A stretch of 64,000 nt of DNA from an uncultured Bacteriovoracaceae bacterium (GCA_937923325.1 CAKZUQ010000008.1:1-64000), one strand, 5' to 3'. Positions 10,752 to 19,288 are shown, counted from the first letter of the stretch. Numbers and translations: made by a program. Notes: a model not told the origin generated them from the sequence alone.

Positions 10752-11204
10752 TTATTTGTCTATTAGTGTATTTACTTTACTTGAAACTTCAACGAGCTTT
10801 TTCACATTCACATCACTCCACTCTAAAGCAAGTTTTCGATAGCCTTTTTCCCACAAGGGTGCGGCCTTATAAAGAAGTTCTCTTCCTTTTTCAGTTAAGA
10901 ACACTTTACTTAAAAGTTTTGTTCCAACTTTTTCCTTTCTTAACTCAATCCAGTCTTTTTCAACTAACTGATTAAGAGATCGAGACAAGCTACTTTGTTG
11001 CATAGAAAGATCTTTAGATAATTGCTTTTGAGTTGTTGAGTTACCAGGACTTCTTTCGATACAAACAAATAAGATGAGTTTCGAAGTATTTAAATCCAAA
11101 GGGGATAGAAGTTCATCAAAATACCTTGTTGAACTTCTAAGAGCCCTGCCTAAGTTTAGACAGGGACAGTTTTCAAAAACATAATCTAATTTTTCTTGAC
11201 TCAT
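10752..11204 (-). CDS. MarR family transcriptional regulator
   Basis: A 150-residue winged-helix protein of MarR length. The recognition region TQKQLSKDLSMQQSSLSRSLNQLVEKDWIELRK (about residues 58-90; only its cadence is cited) and the wing and C-terminal helices that follow match MarR repressors, which act as dimers on palindromic operators and often sense small phenolic or oxidative signals. The start is the ATG after a weak AAGGG ribosome site. It lies 26 bases downstream of the lamin-tail lipoprotein gene on the same strand and is probably cotranscribed with it, so control of the neighbouring surface-protein genes is plausible but not shown. An N-terminal ENCPC segment holds two cysteines that could sense redox or metal. 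Confidence 0.85.
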   Translation of the reverse strand: MSQEKLDYVFENCPCLNLGRALRSSTRYFDELLSPLDLNTSKLILFVCIERSPGNSTTQKQLSKDLSMQQSSLSRSLNQLVEKDWIELRKEKVGTKLLSKVFLTEKGRELLYKAAPLWEKGYRKLALEWSDVNVKKLVEVSSKVNTLIDK

Positions 11205-11230
11205 AAGTTTTTAATTTACCCTTAGTATAT

Positions 11231-12268
11231 TTAATTAGTATCAGCACTTGATCCTAGAGTATGACCAAAAACATTCCAACTTGATGCTTGCCCACCAGAT
11301 GTGATTCTAGATACAGATGCTACCTCAGAAGGACTGCTAACGAAATCTCCGGCTGTCCAAATCCCTTTGCTCACTGCAACTGACTCTCTACCTAAACCTC
11401 CAGCGCCCCACTGAACAAAGTCTACCATAGCTGCTGCACTTGCAAAAGAATTTGTTGAATAAAGTCCTAAATCAGCAGATACACTATCAAGATTCAATGA
11501 AGATAATTGTAAAACGACATACCCTTTATCCGGAACAACTAAGCTTCCACTAATCAAAGATGACGCATTTAATGCTTCATAGCTAATTCTAGAACAAAAC
11601 CAATAACCACTAAGATCAACACTAGTACCAGTACCGTTATATATCTCAATAACATTATTTATAGGATCAACCTCTGAAACGACAAGCTCTCCACCACCAA
11701 CAGCAAATCCGATATCGGAACCACTAGCATTTTGACCACCAAAAGTCTTCAAAGAAGAAGCCCAATTCGAAGAAGAATCTCCAAAAGATACCTTAGTCAT
11801 ACTTCTATTCATATTACTTGAAATACTAATGAAATCACCTGTAGTCCAAATACCCTTAGCAACGGCAACTGACTCGCGTCCTAAACCACCAGCTCCCCAC
11901 TGGATAAAATCGACCATACTATCAGAGTTTGCAAAAGTGTTTGTAGAATAAAGCCCAAGGTCTGCAGAAGTATCATCAAGATCCAGAGAGTTGGTTTTCA
12001 AAGTAACTCTTTGACCTGCATCTAAAACTAAAGAACCGGTAACAAGAGTAACGCCACTCAAACTTTCATAAGAGATTCTAGAACATAGCCAATAATTAGA
12101 AATATCGATACTTTCATTGGTACCATTATAAATTTCAATTATATTATTTACAGGATCAACTTCTGTAATCTCTAACGATGTACTTTGTGAAAAAATAGAT
12201 TCAACCCCATCAGAACCACACGAAATAAACAAAAAACTAAATAAAACAAAAAACACAAAAATCTTCAT
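11231..12268 (-). CDS. Tandem lamin-tail-domain lipoprotein
   Basis: A 345-residue lipoprotein with a signal peptide ending FISC (Cys17). Two nearly identical lamin tail domain (LTD) copies follow, at about residues 33-165 and 190-330. Each opens with ITEVDPVNNIIEIYNGT or its variant and contains the segment FIQWGAGGLGRESVAV. LTD domains form Ig-like folds and in bacteria occur on secreted or envelope-attached proteins, often nucleases or adhesins; no nuclease domain is present here. A good AAGGAG site precedes the ATG by 10 bases. It is followed by the marR-type gene and sits between two other repeat-rich lipoprotein genes. The substrate or ligand is unknown. Confidence 0.82.
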   Translation of the reverse strand: MKIFVFFVLFSFLFISCGSDGVESIFSQSTSLEITEVDPVNNIIEIYNGTNESIDISNYWLCSRISYESLSGVTLVTGSLVLDAGQRVTLKTNSLDLDDTSADLGLYSTNTFANSDSMVDFIQWGAGGLGRESVAVAKGIWTTGDFISISSNMNRSMTKVSFGDSSSNWASSLKTFGGQNASGSDIGFAVGGGELVVSEVDPINNVIEIYNGTGTSVDLSGYWFCSRISYEALNASSLISGSLVVPDKGYVVLQLSSLNLDSVSADLGLYSTNSFASAAAMVDFVQWGAGGLGRESVAVSKGIWTAGDFVSSPSEVASVSRITSGGQASSWNVFGHTLGSSADTN

Positions 12269-12290
12269 AAAAATATAACTCCTTTATTGT

Positions 12291-12314
12291 TATGTAAGTA
12301 CATATGTAAGTACA
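12291..12314. repeat. 12-bp perfect tandem repeat upstream of the LTD gene
   Basis: TATGTAAGTACA occurs twice back to back, just upstream of the ribosome site of the lamin-tail lipoprotein gene. It could be a regulator half-site pair or a slippage product. Confidence 0.5.
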
Positions 12315-12497
12315 ACAAAATTATACACAACATAAAAATATTAACAAGCTACATCGCTAGGTACTGCTAATACTTAACAAATTAAGAAAAAATTGCCACT
12401 CTTGAATAATAATAGAAAAATTTTTCTGAAGAATTATACAAATCGAAAAGAAACATAGAAAAGTAGTCTACTTATAAATCATAAACAAAACAAGGTA

Positions 12498-13688
12498 CTA
12501 CTCTGGTCCACCATCGACTATAAACCATCCTCTTGCAACCAGATTCTCCCTTGCTGATGCTGCAGTCAAATTGTACTGAGCACTAACATTGCCAAGTTGT
12601 TGGCCAGATAAAGAGGAGGTCCTCTCTAATTGAATAAGAAATTTAGAATAGTTTTCATTTGTCAGGCTTGTTGCTCTATTAAAAATATAATTAATTCCGC
12701 TCTCATCAACAAGACTAAAATCCCAATTACTCAAATCAGGATTAGCAGATGGTGCGTCTTGAAATAGATTTGATAGCCTCACCAAGCTTCTAGTATCCCA
12801 CAAAGAGACATCAGGGTTTCCAGGAGTTCCCAAAAAAGCTTGAGTCATATCTGAAACATTAGATACATCCCAATTTCGAACATTTAAATCAAGAGCATTA
12901 GATTCTCTAAACATAAAACTAATATTTGTAACACTTGATGTGTCCCAATTGTCGACTACAGGATTTGCATTAATAGCAAAAATAAACATCTCTGCCATAT
13001 TAGTTACATTAGAAACATCCCAATTTGCAACGTCAGGGTTTATATAAGAAGAAGATCTAAATGCTTGAAACATATTTGTAACACTAGAAGTGTTCCAATC
13101 TTTTATAACAGGATTTGCAGTAATAAACCTAAAAGCCCTCTCAAGACTAGTTACACTTGAAGTATCCCACTGATTAATATCTTGAATAAAAGCAGATATT
13201 GCTCCTTGAAAAAGACCTGTCATATCAACAACTCTAGAAGTATTTCCTCCCTTTCCAGAGAAAAATTTTAAATTTGAACACCCATTGAAAGCTTCAGCTA
13301 AATTCACCCAACCCAGATCTCCAAAATTATCAACTCGAATTATCAAGTCTTTAGATGAACCACTGTTATTAAAAGACCATGCTTCTGCCAAACCACTAAT
13401 TTTCACTTGATAATCACCAGCATTGAGGTATGTGTGACTTACCTCTGGATCATCAAAAGAAGTAATATGCGTAAGCTCTGTCCCATCTCCCCAGTCTACT
13501 TGCATATCATAATTATAGCCACCGACTAAAGGTAGAGTTATAGTTTCATTTGATGTGTTTGTTCTCCAAGTAGAGACAAAGTCTGTACTTAAGTAGCTAT
13601 TAGAACTTTTAAGTTTAGGCAATGTAATATTTTTACCACAAGACACCACAAACACACTTAAAAACAATAGTAATAAAAATCTTGCCAC
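12498..13688 (-). CDS. BspA-type DUF285 repeat lipoprotein
   Basis: A lipoprotein of 396 residues with a short hydrophobic signal and lipobox VVSC (Cys17 from this start). Most of the mature protein is the DUF285 / BspA-type repeat, units of about 25 residues with the cadence WDVSNVTNMxxMF (about residues 140-330). The frame also opens at an ATG at 13700, which has no ribosome site. I prefer the GTG at 13688, preceded six bases upstream by GAGG, because it gives a clean signal peptide. DUF285 proteins are surface-exposed in diverse bacteria; an adhesive role is inferred. It is the third repeat-rich lipoprotein in this block. Confidence 0.82.
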   Translation of the reverse strand: MARFLLLLFLSVFVVSCGKNITLPKLKSSNSYLSTDFVSTWRTNTSNETITLPLVGGYNYDMQVDWGDGTELTHITSFDDPEVSHTYLNAGDYQVKISGLAEAWSFNNSGSSKDLIIRVDNFGDLGWVNLAEAFNGCSNLKFFSGKGGNTSRVVDMTGLFQGAISAFIQDINQWDTSSVTSLERAFRFITANPVIKDWNTSSVTNMFQAFRSSSYINPDVANWDVSNVTNMAEMFIFAINANPVVDNWDTSSVTNISFMFRESNALDLNVRNWDVSNVSDMTQAFLGTPGNPDVSLWDTRSLVRLSNLFQDAPSANPDLSNWDFSLVDESGINYIFNRATSLTNENYSKFLIQLERTSSLSGQQLGNVSAQYNLTAASARENLVARGWFIVDGGPE

Positions 13689-13701
13689 AATAAACCTCAT
13701 T

Positions 13702-13721
13702 CTATATGTATATACATATAG
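13702..13721. promoter_or_regulatory. 20-bp perfect palindrome upstream of the BspA-type gene
   Basis: CTATATGTATATACATATAG is a perfect palindrome 14-33 bases before the preferred GTG start. Its position and symmetry suit a dimeric repressor site, perhaps for the nearby MarR protein. That link is inference. Confidence 0.45.
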
Positions 13722-13934
13722 TATCGAGCAAACACATCATATGTTTAGATTTAATTAAAAGAATTATAATATTTATAATAAAAACAGACACATACAGGTT
13801 TAACAAAAGATAAATTTAGTTGAATAAACTACGGATTTATGAATAAAAAAGAGAATACAGAACTAGTTATTTCTTAACAGCAACTGTTTAATTTCCTTAA
13901 TTAGGGATGAAGTGATAAAATTGAATCGCAAATA

Positions 13935-15026
13935 ATGATAAAAATATATGATTCAATTTTTCAAATAAATAAAATAGATTGGGACAACCTTAATAAAGAT
14001 CACAATCCTTTTACTTCCTATGACTTCTTCAAAGCACTTGAGTCGAGTAGATCGATAGGTCAAAAATCTGGCTGGATACCGAAGTACTTTGTTTCAGACA
14101 ATTCTATTGCATTCATATTTATTAAATATCACAGCTATGGAGAATATACCTTTGATTGGCAATGGGCAGATGCATACCAACGAAATGGCTTAGACTACTA
14201 CCCCAAAATAGTTTCCATGTCTCCCTTTTCTCCAGTGTCTACAAATCACTTTCTAGGAGATCAATCACCTCAATTATTATTTGCTATAGAAGAGTTCTTT
14301 AATTCTAATAGTCTCTCATCAATTCATTTTTTATATTTATCCAATAAAGAAAAACAGATTTTAACTGATAAAGGCTTTATTCTAAGAACGAATATACAAT
14401 ATCATTTTTTTAATAAGAACTATATGTCGTTTGAAGATTTCTTATCTAAGCTAAAACCCAAAAAGAAAAAACAAATTTTAAAGGAAAGATTGTTTTCACC
14501 TGAAATAACGATAAGGCAATATACGAATCAAGAACTTACACAAGACATGGCAAAAAGGATGTTTCACTTTTATATAAGTACAATCAAAAGTAAGAGATCT
14601 ATTCCTTATTTAAATGAAAATTTTTTTCTTGAGGTTTTTAAAAATTTAAAAGCACAAATACTTTACATTGAAGCTTATAATAATAACTCACCCATCGCTG
14701 GGTCCCTTTACTTTTATAGCCAATCAAAACTATTTGGAAGATACTGGGGAAGTACGCAGGATGTAAAGAATCTGCATTTTGAACTTTGCTACTATCAAGG
14801 GATAGATTTCTGTATAACAAAAGGAATAAGTGTCTTTGAAGCAGGGGCACAAGGAGAGCACAAAATCAAAAGAGGGTTCGTTCCAACTTTAATATATAGT
14901 TCACATAAAATAAAAGAAAATGTTTTTCATACAGCTATTTTTAGATACATTACAGAGGAATCGAAAAGAAATATTTTAACTGTAAATGAATTAAAGCAAC
15001 ACCTTCCTTTTAAGGAAGGTATTTAA
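13935..15026 (+). CDS. FemAB-like / GNAT-fold peptidoglycan-type acyltransferase (DUF482 family)
   Basis: A 363-residue protein of the DUF482 (PF04339) GNAT-like family, whose relatives resemble FemAB aminoacyl transferases. Visible family features are the N-terminal YDFFKALESSRSIG segment (about residues 32-45), the region SPFSPVSTNHFLGD, a KPKKKKQILKER basic stretch (about 175-186), and the C-terminal FEAGAQGEHKIKRGF block (about 302-316), the most conserved part of the family. Relatives are annotated as peptidoglycan-biosynthesis or acetyltransferase proteins, but the reaction is not established. It is monocistronic and ends in a GC-rich hairpin that overlaps the stop codon. Confidence 0.85.
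   Translation: MIKIYDSIFQINKIDWDNLNKDHNPFTSYDFFKALESSRSIGQKSGWIPKYFVSDNSIAFIFIKYHSYGEYTFDWQWADAYQRNGLDYYPKIVSMSPFSPVSTNHFLGDQSPQLLFAIEEFFNSNSLSSIHFLYLSNKEKQILTDKGFILRTNIQYHFFNKNYMSFEDFLSKLKPKKKKQILKERLFSPEITIRQYTNQELTQDMAKRMFHFYISTIKSKRSIPYLNENFFLEVFKNLKAQILYIEAYNNNSPIAGSLYFYSQSKLFGRYWGSTQDVKNLHFELCYYQGIDFCITKGISVFEAGAQGEHKIKRGFVPTLIYSSHKIKENVFHTAIFRYITEESKRNILTVNELKQHLPFKEGI
15001..15020. terminator. Hairpin overlapping the end of the FemAB-like gene
   Basis: ACCTTCC and GGAAGGT are separated by TTTTAA, so the arms form a compact stem-loop just before the stop codon. There is no clear T tract on either strand, so it is a weak or Rho-assisted terminator candidate between the convergent genes. 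Confidence 0.4.
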
Positions 15027-15046
15027 AGTTAAAGAATTCATCGATA

Positions 15047-15286
15047 TTAACCTAGTATCTCCCTTAAAAGAAGATATCTTTTAAGTTCTTCAGCTCCACC
15101 TACAAAGTTATCATCAACAAAAACATAAGGGAAAGTTTGTTGAAGAGTGGCTTTTTTAAGTTTTTCAAACAGCTCTTCATCATCAGACAAATCAGTCTCT
15201 TGAAAGTTAATGTTTCTTTCAGTTAAAACATTTCTAACTTCAGTACAATGTGGACAAAAGTTTTTTTTAAAAATTTTTACATTCAT
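15047..15286 (-). CDS. Glutaredoxin-like thioredoxin-fold protein
   Basis: A 79-residue glutaredoxin-like protein with the redox motif CPHC near the N-terminus, the TFPYVFVDD cis-proline segment and the GGAEEL glutathione-binding segment near the C-terminus. It probably reduces disulfides or mixed glutathione disulfides in the cytoplasm. The frame extends seven codons upstream to another ATG. I choose the ATG at 15286 because GGAG sits eight bases before it. CPHC differs from the classical CPYC but occurs in bacterial glutaredoxin-like proteins. Confidence 0.87.
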   Translation of the reverse strand: MNVKIFKKNFCPHCTEVRNVLTERNINFQETDLSDDEELFEKLKKATLQQTFPYVFVDDNFVGGAEELKRYLLLREILG

Positions 15287-15402
15287 AGTATGATCTCCAT
15301 CTAGCATTCATTGCTATATAATATTATTCGTATGATTTACAGATTAGATACAAATTTTCTTATTTTTTTATAACATTACCTATATTTGACAAGAGAGTAC
15401 TG

Positions 15403-15819
15403 TTAAATTTGCTCTGGAATACTAGAAAAAGGGCTAGGTAGAAAGTCGTTAAATTTCAATTCTTTTTGAATTTCAACCTTATTTGCCAAGTAAATTGGCA
15501 TATCAGCAGCACAAAATTCAGATAAAACCTGAAGACAAAGTGCACATGGCCCAATTGCAGGGTCAGTATTCGTCACAACGACTAAAAACTCAAATTCTGG
15601 TTTACCAAAAGATGCCACACTTGTTGTAACTGCGACACGCTCAGCACAAACAGTAGCTCCATAGCTTGCATTTTCAACATTACACCCAGCAATTATTTCG
15701 TCTGAGTTCTTTATCTTAAATGCTGCACCAACTTGAAAATTAGAATAAGGTGCGTGAGCATTATTTTGAGCAGTCATTGCTTTTTCATATGCTTTTATTA
15801 CAATTGGATCAAATGCCAT
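15403..15819 (-). CDS. cdd: Cytidine deaminase
   Basis: A 138-residue homotetrameric-type cytidine deaminase that hydrolyses cytidine and deoxycytidine to uridine forms for salvage. The zinc and catalytic motifs are CNVENASYGATVCAERVA (Cys ligand and catalytic Glu) and PCALCLQ (two further Cys ligands). The N-terminal HAPYSNFQVGAAF matches the substrate-binding segment. A longer frame starts at 15846, but the ATG at 15819 has AGAGG four bases before it and gives the usual family length. It probably shares a transcript with the SDR gene 60 bases upstream. It complements the de novo pyrimidine operon later in the window by feeding salvaged pyrimidines. Confidence 0.95.
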   Translation of the reverse strand: MAFDPIVIKAYEKAMTAQNNAHAPYSNFQVGAAFKIKNSDEIIAGCNVENASYGATVCAERVAVTTSVASFGKPEFEFLVVVTNTDPAIGPCALCLQVLSEFCAADMPIYLANKVEIQKELKFNDFLPSPFSSIPEQI

Positions 15820-15878
15820 TTTTACCTCTTTTTGTTCTAAATTCAATTTATCATAGCTTTACAAAATTAGGAACAGTA

Positions 15879-17240
15879 TCAATTAAATTTGCGTTTAAGA
15901 TATCGTCCAAAATTCTTCATCACAAAAAGGTGATACCTAGCCTGTGTATAAACATAGATATACCAAGGTAAAGCCGGATAAAAATCATGTATCGCTACAA
16001 GTAAGAACTTACCTTCTAAAACTTCTCTAAACTCTAAGCGTCCTCTATCTTGCTTACCAGCAAGTAATCCGTCTTTTATATAAAATATCTGACGATCGTC
16101 TGTACTTCTTTCATGAGACAAAGACAAAACGAGAAGTTTAATTTCTTTCTTTAACAATGAGAAAGTTACGATATTTCTATCAACAGTAACTAAAATAAAA
16201 GGAAATAAGAACCGTGGCACCCACTCCATATATAAGCTTGCAACATCTTTTGCAGAAATCTTCCCTTCAACTAAAAAACGTTGAACAGAACGAACGGATT
16301 TTCTTTGGAAAGTTTTTGTTTTGAAACTATAGGTATAATTTTTTGACTCAATAATACTTTTTTCTAAAGCCTGATCAATATCTAACATCTTTACATCATC
16401 TGACTCATATTTAGATTTATCTCGAGGCACCATTGAATGTCGTAAAGATTCAACTAGTGGATATACAAGACTTTTAGGAGCCTTTGAAAATAATGAGACC
16501 CAAAAACGAGAAAACGTTATAAACGAAACATTAATAAAAAAATAAGCTCGTTTTAGATCTTGGTAAAAAGCAACTTTTTTCATCAAGTCCATATAACTTA
16601 TTGAATTGAGTGATGTAAGGTCATAAATTGAACCATCAAAACGTTTATTTATAATAACAGAATAAAAAGTATCTATAACCTGTCCAACATACACAGGACT
16701 TGTTCTATTCTTTGTCCACTTTGGAAAGATTAAACATTTTAAATTTCTTACAAGGTTAACGAGAAGATGAAAAGATGATCCCCCCTTCCCTAAAATAAGT
16801 CCAGCTCTAAAGAACACATAATCAGGAATATATTGTTTAAGACTTTGCTCAACCTCTAGTCGAGACAATAAATGCGGAGATAGATTTTCATCATTTGGAA
16901 TAATCCCCCCAAGATATATAACCTTAGTTATCCCAAGTTTTTTTGCTGCACGGCCAAAATTATCAGCAAGAATAAGATCATAGTCTTTAAAGTTCGCCTG
17001 ATCTAACCTTGCAGATGCCTGCATGCTATGCACAAGATATATAAGTATATCTGCACCATCAATAGCATTCTCAATATCAAGAACTGAAAATAAGTCGCAC
17101 TTTTTCCAAGTTAAATTAGCCTTATCGGACTTCTTATCACTTCGAGATAACCCTACAACTGATAAGGATTCATCTAGAGTTAATTTATCGATAAGACGAG
17201 ATCCAATAAATCCACTTGCGCCAGCAATTACAACTTTCAT
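15879..17240 (-). CDS. NAD(P)-binding SDR-type epimerase-like protein (YbjT/NDUFA9-like)
   Basis: A 453-residue protein with an atypical SDR Rossmann fold. It has IAGASGFIGSRLIDKL at the very N-terminus, the acidic CDLFSV segment, and SRLEVEQSLK in place of the canonical YxxxK active site, as in NDUFA9-like or NmrA-like proteins that may not be enzymes. The C-terminal 130 residues, ending in an aromatic HDFYPALPWYIYV segment, resemble the extra domain of YbjT-type proteins. It overlaps the upstream hypothetical gene by 4 bases (ATGA), so the two are translationally coupled. The substrate is unknown. Confidence 0.78.
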   Translation of the reverse strand: MKVVIAGASGFIGSRLIDKLTLDESLSVVGLSRSDKKSDKANLTWKKCDLFSVLDIENAIDGADILIYLVHSMQASARLDQANFKDYDLILADNFGRAAKKLGITKVIYLGGIIPNDENLSPHLLSRLEVEQSLKQYIPDYVFFRAGLILGKGGSSFHLLVNLVRNLKCLIFPKWTKNRTSPVYVGQVIDTFYSVIINKRFDGSIYDLTSLNSISYMDLMKKVAFYQDLKRAYFFINVSFITFSRFWVSLFSKAPKSLVYPLVESLRHSMVPRDKSKYESDDVKMLDIDQALEKSIIESKNYTYSFKTKTFQRKSVRSVQRFLVEGKISAKDVASLYMEWVPRFLFPFILVTVDRNIVTFSLLKKEIKLLVLSLSHERSTDDRQIFYIKDGLLAGKQDRGRLEFREVLEGKFLLVAIHDFYPALPWYIYVYTQARYHLFVMKNFGRYLKRKFN

Positions 17241-17761
17241 TTTTTTTTCTTTCGATTTGGGCTTTCGGTTCTAAATCGAACAAGGATTGTCTTATTCATA
17301 GAAATATTTGCTTTTCTATACTCGATAAACTTTGCTCTCATCAAATCTTTAAGAGCATAAGTGAGGTCATTAACTTCCATCTTATACGGTCTATATACAC
17401 CATTCCAAACCTTCTCAAGGTCACTGTACAGCTTACTTTCTCTAATTTTAAATTTACCAAGGTCTTTTAAATGATAAAGGACAAATAAATGGTTATCTTC
17501 AAATTCAAAACCAAGCTCTTCAGTAATAGCTCTTAGTGCATTTATAGCACTAATATATTTTTTATCTTTACCTAGCTCATTTTCAAAGTCTCTAAAGCCA
17601 GCAAAGAAATCAGAAAATTTAAAAATCAAATTATCATGAACAGCATATGTGCTCTTTTCGGCTTCATCTGACACTTTAAGATTCTTATAAAGAAGGTCTC
17701 TAAATTTATCGGCATTCTTGTACTCGACATTTTCACATATTCTTTGAATTATTTCTTCCAT
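17237..17761 (-). CDS. Hypothetical helical protein, coupled to the SDR gene
   Basis: I do not recognise this 174-residue protein. It is predicted to be soluble and mostly helical, rich in Lys, Glu and Phe, with a C-terminal basic tail NRKKKK and no signal peptide or membrane segment. A segment around residues 85-150 with alternating hydrophobics could be a winged-helix-like fold. That is only an impression. Its TGA stop overlaps the ATG of the SDR gene, which also shows that TGA is a working stop codon here. It is divergent from yebC with an 82-base shared intergenic region. Confidence 0.65.
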   Translation of the reverse strand: MEEIIQRICENVEYKNADKFRDLLYKNLKVSDEAEKSTYAVHDNLIFKFSDFFAGFRDFENELGKDKKYISAINALRAITEELGFEFEDNHLFVLYHLKDLGKFKIRESKLYSDLEKVWNGVYRPYKMEVNDLTYALKDLMRAKFIEYRKANISMNKTILVRFRTESPNRKKKK

Positions 17762-17843
17762 ATACCCTGCTATATCTTGTTATTTTAAACTTGTGTTTGT
17801 AATATACCTTATATACAAACTTTAACGATAAGCGAAATTTATT

Positions 17844-18563
17844 ATGGGAAGAAAATCAGCAAAAATAGCAGGAAAAAAAGGTGCAGCAGATAAAGCCAGA
17901 GGACAAGTCTTCACTAAAGCTCTATATGATGTTGCAGTAGCAGTAAAAAGTGGTGGTGGAGATCCAACGACAAACTTTTTATTAAAAATTGCATTGGAAA
18001 GATGTAGAAAGTTCAATGTCCCTAAAGACAATATCGAAAGGGCCATCAAAAAAGGTACTGGTGGAGATAATGAAGGTTACGAAGATGTTACTTATGAAGG
18101 ATATGGGCCTGATGGTATTGCAGTATTCGTAGAAGCATCAACAAATAATATTGTAAGAACTGTTGCAAATGTAAGAAGTTTCTTTAATAAATCTGGTGGA
18201 TCTCTTGGAAAAGATGGTTGTCTACAATTTATATTCGACAGAAAATCAGTTTTCACAGTACCTAAAGGTGAAATTGATGAAGATGAATTTACTCTTGAGA
18301 TGATTGATGTTGGAGCTGAAGATATAGAGTCAGATGAAGAGTTTTTTGAAGTAATTGGACCCATGGAGTCATTTGGAACAATCCAAAATAAACTACAAGA
18401 AATGAATATCACTCCAGAAGAAGCTGGCCTTGAGAGAATCCCTCTTTCCTTTAAAGAATTAAGTGAGGAAGCGACTCCAAAGTTTGAAAAACTAATTGAA
18501 TCTCTTGAAGATGATGAAGATGTTGTAAACGTTTACTATAATATACAAGAACAAGAATCCTAA
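17844..18563 (+). CDS. yebC: YebC/PmpR family translation or transcription regulator
   Basis: A 239-residue TACO1/YebC family protein. The N-terminus MGRKSAKIAGKKGAADKARGQ and the segment RCRKFNVPKDNIERAIKKGTG (about residues 54-74; only its cadence is meant) are family hallmarks, as is YEGYGPDGIAVFVEASTNN. Members were described as DNA-binding regulators; recent work on TACO1 and YebC links them to relief of ribosome stalling, especially at proline runs. Length is normal for the family. It is monocistronic, and its stop codon lies in the left arm of a long inverted repeat. Confidence 0.95.
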   Translation: MGRKSAKIAGKKGAADKARGQVFTKALYDVAVAVKSGGGDPTTNFLLKIALERCRKFNVPKDNIERAIKKGTGGDNEGYEDVTYEGYGPDGIAVFVEASTNNIVRTVANVRSFFNKSGGSLGKDGCLQFIFDRKSVFTVPKGEIDEDEFTLEMIDVGAEDIESDEEFFEVIGPMESFGTIQNKLQEMNITPEEAGLERIPLSFKELSEEATPKFEKLIESLEDDEDVVNVYYNIQEQES

Positions 18564-18669
18564 ATATATTTTTAAGCAGCTTCTTTAAAGTAAGAGATGA
18601 AATTAGAACTGTTCGAACGAACAAATTAATTATAAAGACAGCAAAGAAGCTACTTAAAATATAAATTTA
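18561..18669. repeat. Long imperfect inverted repeat downstream of yebC
   Basis: The arms run about 18561-18586 and 18643-18669. They pair over about 26 bases with one bulge and a few mismatches; the core is AGCAGCTTCTTT against AAAGAAGCTACT. The 56-base interior contains the palindrome GTTCGAAC. It could be a large terminator, a structured small RNA or a MITE-like remnant. The rest of the region to 18811 is AT-rich and shows no gene. Confidence 0.55.
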
Positions 18670-18811
18670 TTTAACTATTTCACCCTTAATAAATAACTTC
18701 GACTTTATTTAAATTAAGTGTAATTTAATTCACATTTACTAATAAGACACAACAAGTAAAACTCACCCCATTCTCCTAAAGTACAATTGAAACAAACTTA
18801 AGGAGTAGAAA

Positions 18812-18970
18812 GTGGACATCATTAGAATAATATTATCAGTTATTATCCCCCCAATAGGAGTATTCTTACAAGTTGGTTTCTTGGGAGCATTCTGGTTGAA
18901 TATCATATTATCATTACTTGGCTACATTCCAGGACTAGTCCATGCAATTTGGGTAATTGCAAAAAAATAA
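18812..18970 (+). CDS. YqaE/Pmp3 family small membrane protein
   Basis: A 52-residue hydrophobic peptide starting at GTG, seven bases after AAGGAG. It has the two-helix Pmp3/YqaE (UPF0057) pattern. The first membrane segment contains IIPPIGVFLQVG, the second contains NIILSLLGYIPGLVHAIWVI, and it ends in KK. Pmp3 and YqaE proteins sit in the plasma membrane and are induced by stress in many species; yeast Pmp3 affects membrane potential and salt tolerance. It lies 45 bases upstream of the small lipoprotein frame on the same strand, so the two may form a stress-response pair. Confidence 0.88.
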   Translation: MDIIRIILSVIIPPIGVFLQVGFLGAFWLNIILSLLGYIPGLVHAIWVIAKK

Positions 18971-19015
18971 TAAGAAATCAAAAAAAAATATAAACAACAA
19001 CACACAAGGAAAAAA

Positions 19016-19288
19016 ATGAAAAACATTTCAAAGAAATTAATTACAATTTTAACATTCTCAACTCTAACGCTCGGATTAACCTCATGTTTTGAAAGTGATG
19101 CTGAAAATGCGATTGAAGACGTTGGAGAATCTATCGAAGAAACAACAGAAGATGCATGAGATAATATTGAGGATGCAAACGAAGAGCTAAAAACAAAAAT
19201 GCAAAACTGAAGAAGTGATGCATCAAATGAAAAAAACATAGATAAATATATTGCACTTCAACAAAGAAGAGCTGTAGCCTCAAAATAA
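19016..19288 (+). pseudogene. Small entericidin-like lipoprotein frame interrupted by two in-frame UGA codons
   Basis: After a good AAGGA ribosome site, an ATG opens a signal peptide ending LTSC (Cys24) and a mature acidic segment with SDAENAIEDVGESIEETT. The frame meets TGA at 19157-19159 after 47 codons. It stays open, meets a second TGA at 19208-19210, and ends at TAA 19286-19288. The three segments keep the same acidic helical character, and a hairpin (19284-19306) overlaps the final TAA, so the original gene probably ended there. The choices are: two Trp-to-stop changes in a decaying gene, UGA readthrough or recoding, or a genuine 47-residue entericidin-like peptide ending at the first UGA. 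TGA is a normal stop elsewhere in this window. Confidence 0.6.

Noticed and set aside
18922..19239. Minus-strand 105-residue hydrophobic frame
   Set aside because: It is antisense to the YqaE peptide and lipoprotein frames, whose sense-strand evidence is stronger.
19016..19288. Genome-wide UGA = Trp code
   Set aside because: TGA clearly ends genes elsewhere (17237 and pyrF at 42198) and TGG is used for Trp throughout.
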